From assembly GCF_009905375.1 (NCBI RefSeq), contig NC_133647.1:806001-870000 (forward strand): a stretch of DNA of 64,000 nt, given 5' to 3'. Position numbers and translations under genes: made by a program. Origin of the DNA: Apium graveolens. Lineage: Eukaryota > Streptophyta > Magnoliopsida > Apiales > Apiaceae. Under the pieces are notes generated by a model, which made no database searches, was not told the DNA's origin, and was given only the letters and a program-made list of their open reading frames with translations. How positions within the stretch are numbered: the stretch's first letter is position 1; every line of letters begins with the position of its first letter. Positions 10,973-21,478 of the stretch are shown in pieces.

Positions 10973-12111
10973 GTATACCCTGTGTTCCTTTCTACTACTT
11001 TCACTGAGGACAGTGAAGATTTTTAGTTTGGGGGTGGTAGTTAAGGAATATTGTGTGTGTGTCATTTAGTTGCATATTCATGATAGTTTAGTTCATATAG
11101 TTGCATAATTTATGCCATTTAGTTTTTTTTTTATGAATGTCATGTAGCTCATGCATTTACCATGATCCCTTTTGCAATAAGTTATCGACTGAATTGTGAT
11201 ATTGATGCGAGTGTAGTGATAGCATTAAAGTGATATTAAGTTGTGTAGGTTGATATGCATGCTAGAAACAATTGTAAGTCCACTAAGTCTTAAAGAATGC
11301 GTAAGGGCTAGATTGTTGTTATGATTTGGTTGTTTTCAAGGTCAATCTACTTATTATGCTTAGAATTCGATTATAGGTTCTTAGTGATAAAGACATGAAA
11401 AAAGAAAAAATTTTGGAGAAAAAAATATGGAAGTTGTTGCTAGTTGTGGCTAGGCGTCAAATGGCTAGTAGCCGGCTCGCATATGTTGCGAGTAGTCTAG
11501 GGTTGAGCAAGATGGAGCGAAATGCACTTGCTCAGAAGTTATTAAAAAAAATAATAAATAAATAAAATTTGCATAATTGATCAAGAGTGGGCTCTTTGGT
11601 ATTCGAGTTATTAAGTTCTTAGGGGACTTTGTGCCTAGTGACCTAAGGCTTTTAGAGTCTGGGATCCGCTAACCTAACGCTCGTTACATGGATACCATTG
11701 TATAAGTCTTTTGTGGACCTCACTCATTGCACGGTCAAATAAGCATTTGAGTTGTAAATAAAAAGCACGATTCCGTAGTAAGCTCCAGAGTTCTTGTAGT
11801 GTTGTATATCACTTTGTGCCTAGAATTTTTATTCTTTGTATAATCGTAGGATTGCCTTGAGGATAGTCTAGTCATAGTAATTGGTCTAGTTCCGAAGCAT
11901 ATCTGTTAAGCATTTGCACACACCACGTTTCTGGCTGTATGTCCGTTTGCATGAGTTTATTGATCTTTAGTTGTCTAACTGCATTCGTTGAGATGTGACA
12001 ATTTGGTTGGTTAATTGTAGTAAGGGGGATCATTGCATTTTCATATAGATTGCATTCATGCATATTTTTATTTGTTTTTGAGTCTGTGACGCTTGAGGAC
12101 AAGCATCGATT
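10973..12111 (+). other. Athila 3' non-coding internal region
   Basis: About 1.1 kb with no supportable gene. At 11004-11040 a segment (GAGGACA...TAGTTTGGGGGTGG) closely resembles the true polypurine tract region at 12094-12125, so this element has two PPT-like sites bracketing the region. The rest is AT-rich. Confidence 0.7.
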
Positions 12112-12125
12112 TAAGTTTGGGGGTG
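12112..12125 (+). promoter_or_regulatory. Athila polypurine tract
   Basis: TAAGTTTGGGGGTG lies directly against the 3' LTR, the expected priming site for plus-strand DNA. Confidence 0.85.
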
Positions 12126-13588
12126 TGATAAGTGGCATTTTATACCACTTAGAACGTCTTAAAATGGCTTAAATTGGTGTCTTGAAATCAAGTATTTTGT
12201 GTATTTGATGCGTTTTTCTAGTGTTTATGCATTTCAGTGTATTAGTTGAATTTCGGGGGAGGAATCATCAAGAATAAGCCTTGGCATGTGTTCACCATTG
12301 CGAGAGGAAAGGAATGGGCAGATTACGGCGAAGAAACGGAGCAAACCTGGATTTTTTCCAGTAGAGGCCCCCGCGCCCGCGCAGCAATGCTGAGCGGCCG
12401 CGCAGCAACCTGCGCGCCCGCGCAGCTATGCTGAGCGGCCGCGCAGGGTCGGGGAAAAAGATAAATTATTTTAGACTTCTACTTCTGTTTGGCTTCCAAC
12501 TTCTATGTAATCTGAGTTTTATGGGACTATTATATAGGTAGATTTGAGACGTTTTCACAGAGAGTATTAAGGGGATTATGTTTTAGATTGTGTTTTATGC
12601 AAGAAGCGAAGGAGATAAGGAAGAAGACCGATTTAGCACACCGCAACGAAGAGGAAGCATATTTTCTTGTGATTCTTGTTTCGTTGTAACGTTGGATGCT
12701 AGTTTTCTTGCTTTGACTTATTTACTCTTGTGACGTACTCTGTTTTAATATAATTAGTTTAGTTATTATTTTCTTGTGTTTGTTTGTCATGATTTCATAT
12801 GAACCCATGATGACGATAAGTTCTATTATGGGCTAATCGTGATCATGGGGTTGCAACGGATTTATTATGGAATTCTTTAGTTAATTGTTTAATACTTTAG
12901 TGTGTGATGATTGCATGATATCTAGTATTGGTTGTGCGTATTCGTCTTATGTGCGTCGCGAACATATAAGATAGGGTGTTAATCTCTTGTGAAGCGACGG
13001 TGGATCTTGAGATTTAGAACTTGCCATGCTAGCATAGGTTCATGTACGTTGAGCATGATTAGTGGGTAACTCTAACAGTTTTATTTGCCCTATGTAATCA
13101 AAAGGAATAACTTGAGCTTAAATCGTTGTGTTGTCAATTTCTGTAGACATATAGGAACTCAACATAATTGATGACTATTCAACTTCTATCTTAATTGTGG
13201 ATGCTTGGTAGAATGGTATTAGTACAATGAAAGTTGGCTTTTATCAGTTTCGTGTTATTCAATTAATATCATCACTGTCACATGCTAAAGGTAATAACAA
13301 TGGCTATAGAAGGAAGTAATAATGAAGTTGTGATCTCATGAGTGTTTTATTATTGATAAATTGAAGTGTTAGTTAAGTGGTTAATTAAGTAGTTAATTAT
13401 AGTTAATATTTAATCAACAATTTTAAGTGTTATTATCTTAACATTGAGAAGTAATCATACATTGGTGAGTGAGTTTAATTAGACAATAATTTAGTCTGAG
13501 TCTCTGAGGGAACGAACTAGAAAATATTCTATATTACTTGCGAACGCGTATACTTGCGTGAATATTAGCGCGTGTTTTCGCCCTAACA
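12126..13588 (+). repeat. Athila 3' LTR
   Basis: 1463 bp, the same length as 2381-3843 with about 15 substitutions and no indel by eye. It is followed by the right CCATA duplication at 13589-13593. Confidence 0.97.
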
Positions 13589-15834
13589 CCATACAAGGCA
13601 GTATATGGAGTTTTAAACTACAAGACACTGTTAGGCAACCTATTTATGAGGTAGACTGCTGTGAGAACACAGTCACCCCAATACATGATGGGAAGATTAG
13701 CTTGAAATCAAAGTGCTCTTGCAGTTTCCAGGATGTATTTGTGCTTGCGTTCTACTCGGGCATTTTGTTGTGGTCTTCTCACACAAGACGTTTGGTGCAT
13801 TATACCTTTGCTGGAAAAATATAGTTGGCATTGACAGGTGTTGAATTCCAGAGCATTATCGGATCGAATGGTTTTTATAGAAGTTTTAAAATGATTTTCA
13901 ACAAATTTTATGAATGACTGTAGAGTTTTTAAAGAATCATATTTAAATTTCAACAAATACAACAAAGTATACCTGGTGTTATCATCTACCAGGGTCAGAA
14001 AAAATCTGCAATTTCCTTTTGTAGAGTCCTTGTAAGGACCCCGGATGTCTATGTGAACCAAGTCAAAGGGTTTAGAGGCATGAGATCCACTAGGCGACAG
14101 TGGTACCTTAGTGAACCTGGTCATGGGGCAAGTGACACAAACTTTACGAAAAGATTTTGTAGAGGCAGGCAAGTGAGGAATAAGTTTGATTTTAGGCAGG
14201 GGAGCATGCCCAAGTCTTAAATGCCAAAGCTCAAGATTTGAATCTAGTGCAACAGAGGAGTTGTGTGCACAAGATTGGTGAGGTAACTTGGGCACAAATT
14301 TAGTATTTAACTGAGCAGACACATCCGAGGTTAAGTAATAAAGACCATTTCTGGCAACACCTTTACCTAAGATTTACTTAGACGCAGTGTCAAGGATGTT
14401 ACAGTGTGTAGGAAAAAACCGCACTTCACAGTTGTTATCTTTAATGTGCTTTTGTACAGACAATAGGTTGTGTTTAAAATAAGGTACGCATGGCAAATTA
14501 TGAAGAGATAATCGATTTGACAATTGAGTGTTACCTGTATGTGAGATTACCACAGTATCACCATTTGGAAGATTTATCTTTGGAGACAAAGTTGTTGCCA
14601 CCGCTTCGGTGAGCAGATCCAGATATGGAGTCATATGATATGAGGCTCAAGAATCGATGATCCACTCTTGAACAATACTAGCAGCCTTATAGCATGAGAT
14701 CATTCCTGAGAAATGGAAGTCAAAGTCCTTCAATTCTTCTGTTGCTTTATCCTGTGCAAGTTGCATCTGTGGCATTAATTGTGCCAATTGCTCCAACTGT
14801 TGTGGAGTGAAAAGAATGTCATTTGAGTTCTGTGATGACTGAACTGTAGCTGCCATTCTTGGTGTTTGAACTCTATTGTTTGACCATCTTGTAGTTGGAT
14901 TAGTATTAATCCTGTTAGCAGCAAAGTTGGGTTTGTGTTTGGGATGCCATCTCAGATAACCAATCACAGTCCAACACCTTTCACTAGTATGGCCTCTTAC
15001 TTTGCAAGCACTACAGATAACAAACCTTTCTTTGTGCTCAGTATTGTTCTTACTGTACATAGCCATCAGTTCATGCTCAGATTTTGATCCTTGTAATAGA
15101 TCTCTCTGTGCTTCCTCCTGCTGCAGAGTTGCAGAGGCCATTTCCACAGTGGGCAGTGGGTTGTACATTAACAGTTGGCTTCGAATGGAACTATAAGAAT
15201 CATCAAGACCATTCAGGAACTGAAACAGTCGAGCTTCTTCCTTTTGAAGCTCAATGGTGGCCAAAAGTTTTTGTATTTCATCTGAAGGGTTAGCAACAGC
15301 AGGCAACAAGTTCATATTATCTAATTCTTCCCACAGGGTTCTCATTATCGTGTAATACTCATTTACACTCGATGAGTGTTATTTGACCTCGTACAAATCT
15401 TTACTAATTTTGTACTTTCTTGAACCATTAGTCAAGGCAAATCTCATTTCAAGGTTTTTCCAAATATCACTTGCATTTGTCATGTACATAATAGATCTTT
15501 TAATAGATGGAGAAATATTATATGTGAGCCAGGCGATTACCATATTGTTGTAGACATCCCACATCTCTGCTTTAGCTTCATCATCTATAGATCTGGTGAT
15601 TGTTCCGTTGACAAATCCCAGTTTTCGTTTTGAGGCTAGGTTTATCTCTATAGATCTTGACCATGATCTAAAATCAGCTGAGCCTTGCAGTTTTTCCACT
15701 TGAATAGAGGTGGCGTTATCAGATGGGTGTAGAAAAAGAGGGTTTAACATTTCTTGGTAAGTTATTCTTCCAGATGCAGCCATTTTGAAAAGAGGGTTTA
15801 AAGAGGGTTTTGAAGAAAGATAGAAATATGGCAA
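13589..15834 (-). pseudogene. copia-1 gag, protease and integrase N-terminal half
   Basis: First half of the copia-1 polyprotein. The likely gag start is the ATG at 15783 (MAASGRITYQEM); an upstream ATG at 15834 is also in frame. Gag shows LQGSADFRSWSRSIEINLAS and a knuckle CSACKVRGHTSERC near 15000. Protease has WIIDS followed by a stop where the catalytic Gly should be (14644-14646). Integrase shows the HHCC finger (LWHLRLGH, CVTCPM) and DDE residues in HIDIRGP, IRSDN and VERKHK. In-frame stops lie at about 15376-15378, 14644-14646 and 14371-14373, all in one frame with no indel. It is cut at 13593 by the Athila insertion and resumes at 2375. Confidence 0.92.
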
Positions 15835-15917
15835 AGAGAGGTTTAATTAGATAGAAGAAGGTTGGGTTTGAGGAAGGAATATTCTGAGATACTTTATGTC
15901 CCTTTTGCACACTCCTT

Positions 15918-15929
15918 GCTCTGATACCA
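15918..15929 (-). promoter_or_regulatory. copia-1 primer-binding site (initiator tRNA-Met)
   Basis: On the minus strand this reads TGGTATCAGAGC, complementary to the 3' end of initiator tRNA-Met, directly after the LTR end. Confidence 0.9.
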
Positions 15930-16202
15930 TGAAAACTAATTATTTTCTAGGATCATAACATTAAGAATGAGTGTAAAAGAGAATCAAGAGAATGATAGGA
16001 GAGAGAGAAATGTTATGTTATTGAGAAATTATTATTCCGAGTCTTATCATTACAGCCCCTTGACCTTAAATACTGGAAACAGCAAAATACATAGACATAG
16101 ACAAAACATAGTACTAACAAACTTTGTCCTCTTGCAGGTACAAATGCATAATTGCATATTAGTCTATAAGTTCTTGCAGGGTTGCATATCAATCCCTCTA
16201 TA
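15930..16202 (-). repeat. copia-1 5' LTR
   Basis: 273 bp. On the minus strand it ends ...TTTTCA against the primer site. The matching region with the 3' LTR stops at TATAGAGGG, so this LTR appears to begin TA rather than the canonical TG. The right flank is AATCA; the partner duplication lies outside the window. Confidence 0.85.
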
Positions 16203-16769
16203 AATCAGGTATTAGGGGTGGGAATTGACTACTGAATACTGATTAAAAATAGAAACCAGAACTGATCTAAGAACTAGTGATCCTAGTGTACTTCGGTGTA
16301 CGTCTACTCTAGGGATTTCGAGTCTATGTGATCTGATATATACACCTTATCATATGTTGATTACATAATGACAAATTTTGAATGTTCACACATATATATC
16401 TTATAGGTACACACATATTTTCATGCTAGTGTAAAGGAACAATGCGATCCCTTTGGATGCTTCCTTAAGTTGCAACAACATTTTAGGATATTGCTATAGA
16501 GGTCTGCTTTGTGTTAAACTTGAATATGAAACTGGGTCTGAATAATATGTCTTATGTATAGATATGTAAGTTCAGGACGGGCACAACCTCTTTTAAGGCC
16601 CCGAGCCAATTCAAAAATGGGTCCTTTATATATAATTTCAATAAACAAAGTATTTAGACAACAATTATGTTTATGTTTATGTTTATGTTTATGTGTTGGA
16701 CTTTAATCATTTCTCAATGAACTCTCCAAAGCCATAACTGAGAGCTCTAAATATATATATATTTGCAGG
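16203..16769. other. Non-coding stretch between copia-1 and the PMD pseudogene
   Basis: 567 bp with no supportable gene. It contains a short TTTATG tandem repeat (about 16668-16695) and AT-rich sequence ending in ATATATATTTGCAG, which could be the acceptor end of an intron of the PMD gene. Confidence 0.5.
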
Positions 16770-16973
16770 ATGTGCATCCAGGCCCTGTTGACCCTAGCCT
16801 TCTTCATCTTCAACATACACATAGATCAGCCGATATTTGGAGGTTAGGTGGTGGTGATATGTTGAAGTGTCGCCGGAAAAACCCTAATAATTAGGATGAC
16901 CTTCCACTGATAGATCTTCGTATGGTCCCTCTACTTCAGTCTACTGGATTTTACGGAGTAGCTCGGGTGGCAT

Positions 16974-16978
16974 CTTTA
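16974..16978. repeat. Target-site duplication CTTTA, left copy
   Basis: Identical to 24908-24912 on the other side of copia-2. It lies within the PMD coding sequence. Confidence 0.95.
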
Positions 16979-18651
16979 TGTTGGATTTTTAAACGCAGCG
17001 GGGGCATGGCAAAACACTTTTACACATACAAAATCCAAATAAAAGCATATAAATCGTGAATAAAAATTCGAGGGATCGAATCTAACCTTTTAAAATTAAT
17101 TCGGAGACAACGATCAGAGATCCTTAGCAGTTGCTCCTCAAGTGTGAAGCACTCCACCGGTATCCACCAAGAAAAACGATGTTAAGGAGGAGGAAGGAGG
17201 TGGAGAGAATTGGGTTTTCCAAACTTTTTGGGTTTTGTGTTTGATGTGGGTTCGAATAAAATAGGGTCTATAATAGTGTATTTATAGGCAAAATTTTTAG
17301 CTGAAATTTTCCCATAAATAATATTATTATTATCCCATTTATTATTCTCATTAATAATTAAAACACCTATTAATTATTAATCCTTTTTCTAAACACTTTA
17401 GAAATAATTCTCTCTCTTGATTTAATTTCCAAAAATTAAATCCTTAATTAATAATATTAAGAACTTTTCTTAATTAATTTATAATCAATTAAATCTCATT
17501 TAATCAATTATTAAATTTGCCAATTAATTATTTATTTCATAAATAAATAATTATTAGCCATTATTAATTAATTCCTCCACCATTAAATCATTCTCTTTTT
17601 ATGGTGTGACCCTGTAGGTTCAATATTAAGCCGGTAGTAGAAATAAATAATAATAAAACTATTTTATCATTATTTATATAAATTCTCTAATTTATTAAAT
17701 ATGATTAATTAATTAATCACATTTATTCTACATCGTGAGTGATGCTTCTCAACATATCGCGACTATCCGGATAATATGAATTCACTGCTTAGAATACCAA
17801 GAACCTGTCAGTGAATAGTTACCGTACAATAAACTCCTTCTACCCTACAATGTCCCGATTAAATACAAGGCATGGATCTCGTGTCAAGCCTATCTAATTC
17901 AATCACTTTGCTTACCATTTACTATGCGTAGTTCTATGCAAATTAGAAACTCCTTTCTAATTTCATTTACTCTGGCCAGAGATTCCTGAACTAGCATAAG
18001 CGGATCAGCCTTGAACATACGCTTCCTTCACTGGAAGGGGTAGATCCTTTATTGATCATACACTATCTTCGTGTACAAATTCCTATACCCAGTAGAGCCC
18101 TAATAATTGTCCCTAGAGACTAAGAACTAAACCAAAGCATAGTTCAGTGTACACAAGATGACTATGATGACCTCAAGTCTAAGGATACTTGAACAACTAT
18201 CACTAAGCGAACAACTGCTGACACGTGAGTGAACTCCATCAGTTGTTCAGCTGGGCGAGTCATGTTCAGTGAACTTATTCCATAATAAGCACCTACATAC
18301 TAGCTATAGTGTCACCACACAAATATCTATGAGAACAGACATCCTTCATAATGAAGCAAGCATAGTATGTACCGATCTTTGCGGATTATTAATTACCAGT
18401 TAGTAATCCTATGATCAGGAACAATTTAAGTTTAGAGTTATCATCTTTTTAGGTCTCACTATTATGATCTCATCATAATCCATAAAAAACTTTACTCTAA
18501 ACTATGGTATATCTTATTTAAACACTTAAATAGATAAAGCCCGTAATAAAAACAAAACAAGTCTTTATTAATATCAATAAAATCAAAACAGATTACATAA
18601 AAGTTATTCCTAATCCTAATTCCTGATTGGACTTAGGACATATTCCTTTCA
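16979..18651 (-). repeat. copia-2 3' LTR
   Basis: 1673 bp. On the minus strand it begins TGAAAGGAATATGTCC and ends in CCAACA. A TATAAATA element lies at 17279-17286 on the minus strand. Confidence 0.95.
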
Positions 18652-18664
18652 ATCTCCCACTTGT
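18652..18664 (-). promoter_or_regulatory. copia-2 polypurine tract
   Basis: On the minus strand the purine-rich CAAGTGGGAGATT lies against the LTR and directly follows the stop of the RNase H tail. Confidence 0.8.
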
Positions 18665-19310
18665 ACTAAAGCCAATCACTCTGGTATCTAATACCCATCT
18701 CATCTTTATGGCGATCAAAGTGACTTTCAAAAAGTAGCTTTGTGAGTGGGTCTGCTATGTTGTTATATGTGTCAACTCTATTTTAATACAATATAAGAAA
18801 TGTTACCGCGCTCCCACTAACCCTTTTGTAGACGCATGGTTTATCTACATTTTTGATAAAATCAAACTCTTTGATTGTCTCATCAAAACGAATGTTCCAT
18901 CTACGAGAAGCTTGCTTTAAACCACATATGGTTTGCAGTAGCTTACACACTAGGTTTTCATTTCCCTTGGAAAGAAAACCATCTGGCTATATGCCAGAAC
19001 ACATAGTCGTAGTAAGCAGCAATTGCAAGCAAAATCCGAACTGATTTTAACAGGGCTACAGGTAAAAGACTTCATCAAAGTCAATCCATTGCCTTTGTTT
19101 GAATTCTTTTGCCATAAGCCTGGCCTTATAGGTCTCCACCTGGCCATCTGCTATAATCTATCTTTTGTATACCATATACATAGATTCCATTCTGGATTTC
19201 ATGGTACTATGCCATTTCTCTGAGTCAACACTACTCATAGCCTCATTATAGGTCACAGGGTCGTCATCATCAAATGATTGACAACTCATTGTCATTCTCA
19301 ATGACAAGGC
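18665..19310 (-). pseudogene. copia-2 reverse transcriptase start fused to RNase H end
   Basis: On the minus strand, partial reverse transcriptase motifs are visible (KARLMAKEF near 19120, KQASRRWN near 18905). The sequence then reads SGSAVTFLILY (near 18790), exactly before where the catalytic YVDD should follow. It jumps at once to the RNase H C-terminus (NNIADPLTK, GIRYQSDWL, stop near 18666). The deletion therefore removed the catalytic motif, the rest of reverse transcriptase and most of RNase H. Other frameshifts and stops are present. Confidence 0.88.
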
Positions 19311-21478
19311 CATATTACCTCTCAGGTTGGCGAGACACTCTCCCTGACCTACGAATGGGCTGTTCCAAAAAAGGTTGTTCAGTCAGAACATGTGTTTCCA
19401 CTTGATCCGTAGTAGTTTGTGCTTCTTGAACTTCATCAAGTTCAATTTTGCTCCCACTGTTTCCTTCAAGGATAAACTCCTTTTCCAAGAAGGTAGCATG
19501 TCTGGAGACAAACACCCGATGATCGGTGCAAAAGTAATACCCTAAAGTCTCTTTAGGATATCCCACAAAACTACATTTTACGGATCGATATTCCAGCTTA
19601 TCTGGGTCAACTTACTTCACATAAGCTGGACATCCCCAAATCTTAACGTGTTTAAGACTCGGTTTCCTTTCTTTCCATATCTCATACGAAGTTTGAGGAA
19701 CAGATTTTGGAAGGCACCTTATTCAGTAAATATGCTGAGGTTTCCAATGCATAACCCCATAGGAATACTGGAAGATTTGCATAGCTCATCATGGACCGAA
19801 CTATGTCTAACAAAGTTCGATTTCTCCTTTCAGATACTAATCTGGAGGAGTCCACTGGGAGACTATACCATTTACTTTGAGATAATCTAGAAATACTCCA
19901 TTAAAGTATTCACCACCTCGATCTGATCGAAGAGTTATAATACTATGTTTGGTTGTTTCTCCACTTCATACTTATATTCTTTGAACTTTTCAAAGGCCTC
20001 ATACTTGTGTTTCATCAAACACATATCCGAATCCAGATATATCATCTATAAAAGTAATGAAGTATGAAAATCCACCCATGGCTTGCGTAGACATTGGTCC
20101 ACATACATCTGTGTGTACCATTCCTAGCAAATCTGCAGCCCTCTTTCCATGTCCACTAGATGGAGACTGTAGTGCCACAACGAAGTGAGATTTTCATCAT
20201 CCCTTTTCTTTTATTAGTTTGTTCAATCTGAAGTAAATTATGTCACATATATACAGACCATTATTTAAAGCACCACGTCCATAAAGAATATTATCTCGAA
20301 GAATAGAACATTCATTATTCTCAATAATAAATGAAAATCCATCCAAATCTAACTTGGGAATAATATTCCTCACAATCGAGGGAACAAAATAACAATTATT
20401 TAAAACAATAGTCTTGCCCGTAGGCATATGTAAATGAAATGATTCTACATCTTCAGCAGCAACTCTTGCTCCATTTCCCATCAGTAGAATCACCTCTTCT
20501 TCCTCAAGAGTCCTACTTCTCCTTGGTCCCTGCAACAATTGCAGATATGGGAACCACAAGCGGTATCTAATACCCAAGTAGAAATGACATATTCACTTCT
20601 ATCATGAACATACCTGAATCAGAAGTGGTAGTCTCACTACCCTTCTTCTTCCATTCTACAAGGTAAACCTTGCAGTTCCTCTTCCAGTGCCCCACCTTGT
20701 TACAGTGAAAGCAAACAACTTTGCTCTTGGGGTCTTCAGCTTTTGGTGGAACCGGCATTTTTTCACCTACTTTCTTCTTCTTGGAAGAGTTCCTCTTCCT
20801 TTTCTAAGGATTGGAACCTTCACCAATTAGAAGAACAGAATTCTTCTTAGGGGGAAAATTCGATTCCGCAGTCTTCAACATGTTGTGGAGTTCAGGCAGG
20901 CTGACATCCAACTTATTCATGTGAAAGTTCACAACAAACTGCGAGAACGAACTCGGAAGCGATTGCAAGACCAAGTCTTGGCTCAGCTCCCCATCCATGG
21001 AAAAACCAAGTTGTCCAAGACGTTCAATCAAATTGATCATCTTAAGTACATGGTCATTCACAGATGATCCCTCAGACATCCTACAACCGAACAGCTCCTT
21101 CGATATCTCATATCAAGCTGTCCTCCCCGCCACATCATACAACTCTTGTAGATGCATGAGGATAGTGTGAGCATCCATATGCTCATGTTGCTTCTGTAGC
21201 TCAATGTTCATGGAAGCTAGCATGATGCATTGAGCAACATTTGCATCATCTATCCACCTACGATACACAACATGTTCATCATTATGTGCATCACTAGCAG
21301 GTTCAGTAGGCTTAGGTGAGTCAATCACGTATTCCAGCTTCTCAATCATGAGAACAATTCTCAAGTTTCGAAGCCAGTCAGTATAATTAGGACCAGTCAA
21401 TTTGTGAGCATCTAGTATGCTCCTGAGTGATAGTGCAGAAGACATAACGTACAAAGTAAATCTGTAAATGATAAACAC
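19311..21478 (-). pseudogene. copia-2 gag, protease and integrase remnants
   Basis: Read on the minus strand, gag probably starts at 21445 (MSSALSLRSILDAHKL) and shows NYTDWLRNLRIVL, LQELYDV and a second gag block (21079-20804, VNDHVLKMINLIERLGQL). A zinc knuckle, CFHCNKVGHWKRNC, lies near 20720. A protease-integrase linker (LHMPTGKTIVLNNCYFVP, 20460-20380) follows, then damaged integrase between about 20160 and 19570. The integrase tail (GYPKETLGYYF, RRSGRVSRQPER) spans 19566-19315. Stops (for example at about 21110 and near 20804) and frameshifts split it. These parts would form the capsid and the integration enzyme, but this copy is not functional. Confidence 0.88.

Larger units (their letters stand above)
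2381..13588 (+). mobile_element. Complete Athila-type Ty3/gypsy retrotransposon
   Basis: An 11.2-kb element with two 1463-bp LTRs (TGATAAG...CCCTAACA), a tRNA-Asp primer site, an intact gag-pol ORF, an extra ORF in the env position, a polypurine tract and a CCATA duplication. Gag and protease have Athila features: a CX2CX3HX4C knuckle, a DLGAS protease site, and [14 protein letters not shown]. By eye I count about 15 substitutions between the LTRs, near 1%. At the commonly used plant LTR rate of 1.3e-8 per site per year (an assumption, not measured here) this is roughly 0.4 million years. It is the only element in the window that looks coding-competent. Confidence 0.97.
1..16202 (-). mobile_element. 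copia-1: Ty1/copia LTR retrotransposon, split by an Athila insertion
   Basis: Minus-strand element with its 5' LTR at 15930-16202 and its 3' LTR cut by the window start at 1-208. The coding order read on the minus strand is gag, protease, integrase, reverse transcriptase, RNase H, which defines Ty1/copia. A gypsy element (2381-13588) sits inside the integrase and is flanked by a CCATA duplication. Removing the insert plus one duplication copy (11213 bp) puts both halves in the same reading frame, so the split came from that single insertion. The polyprotein carries five in-frame stops and a changed reverse transcriptase catalytic motif, so the copy is dead. The short LTR (273 bp) would fit Ale/Ivana-type copia elements, but the lineage is not established. 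Confidence 0.93.
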
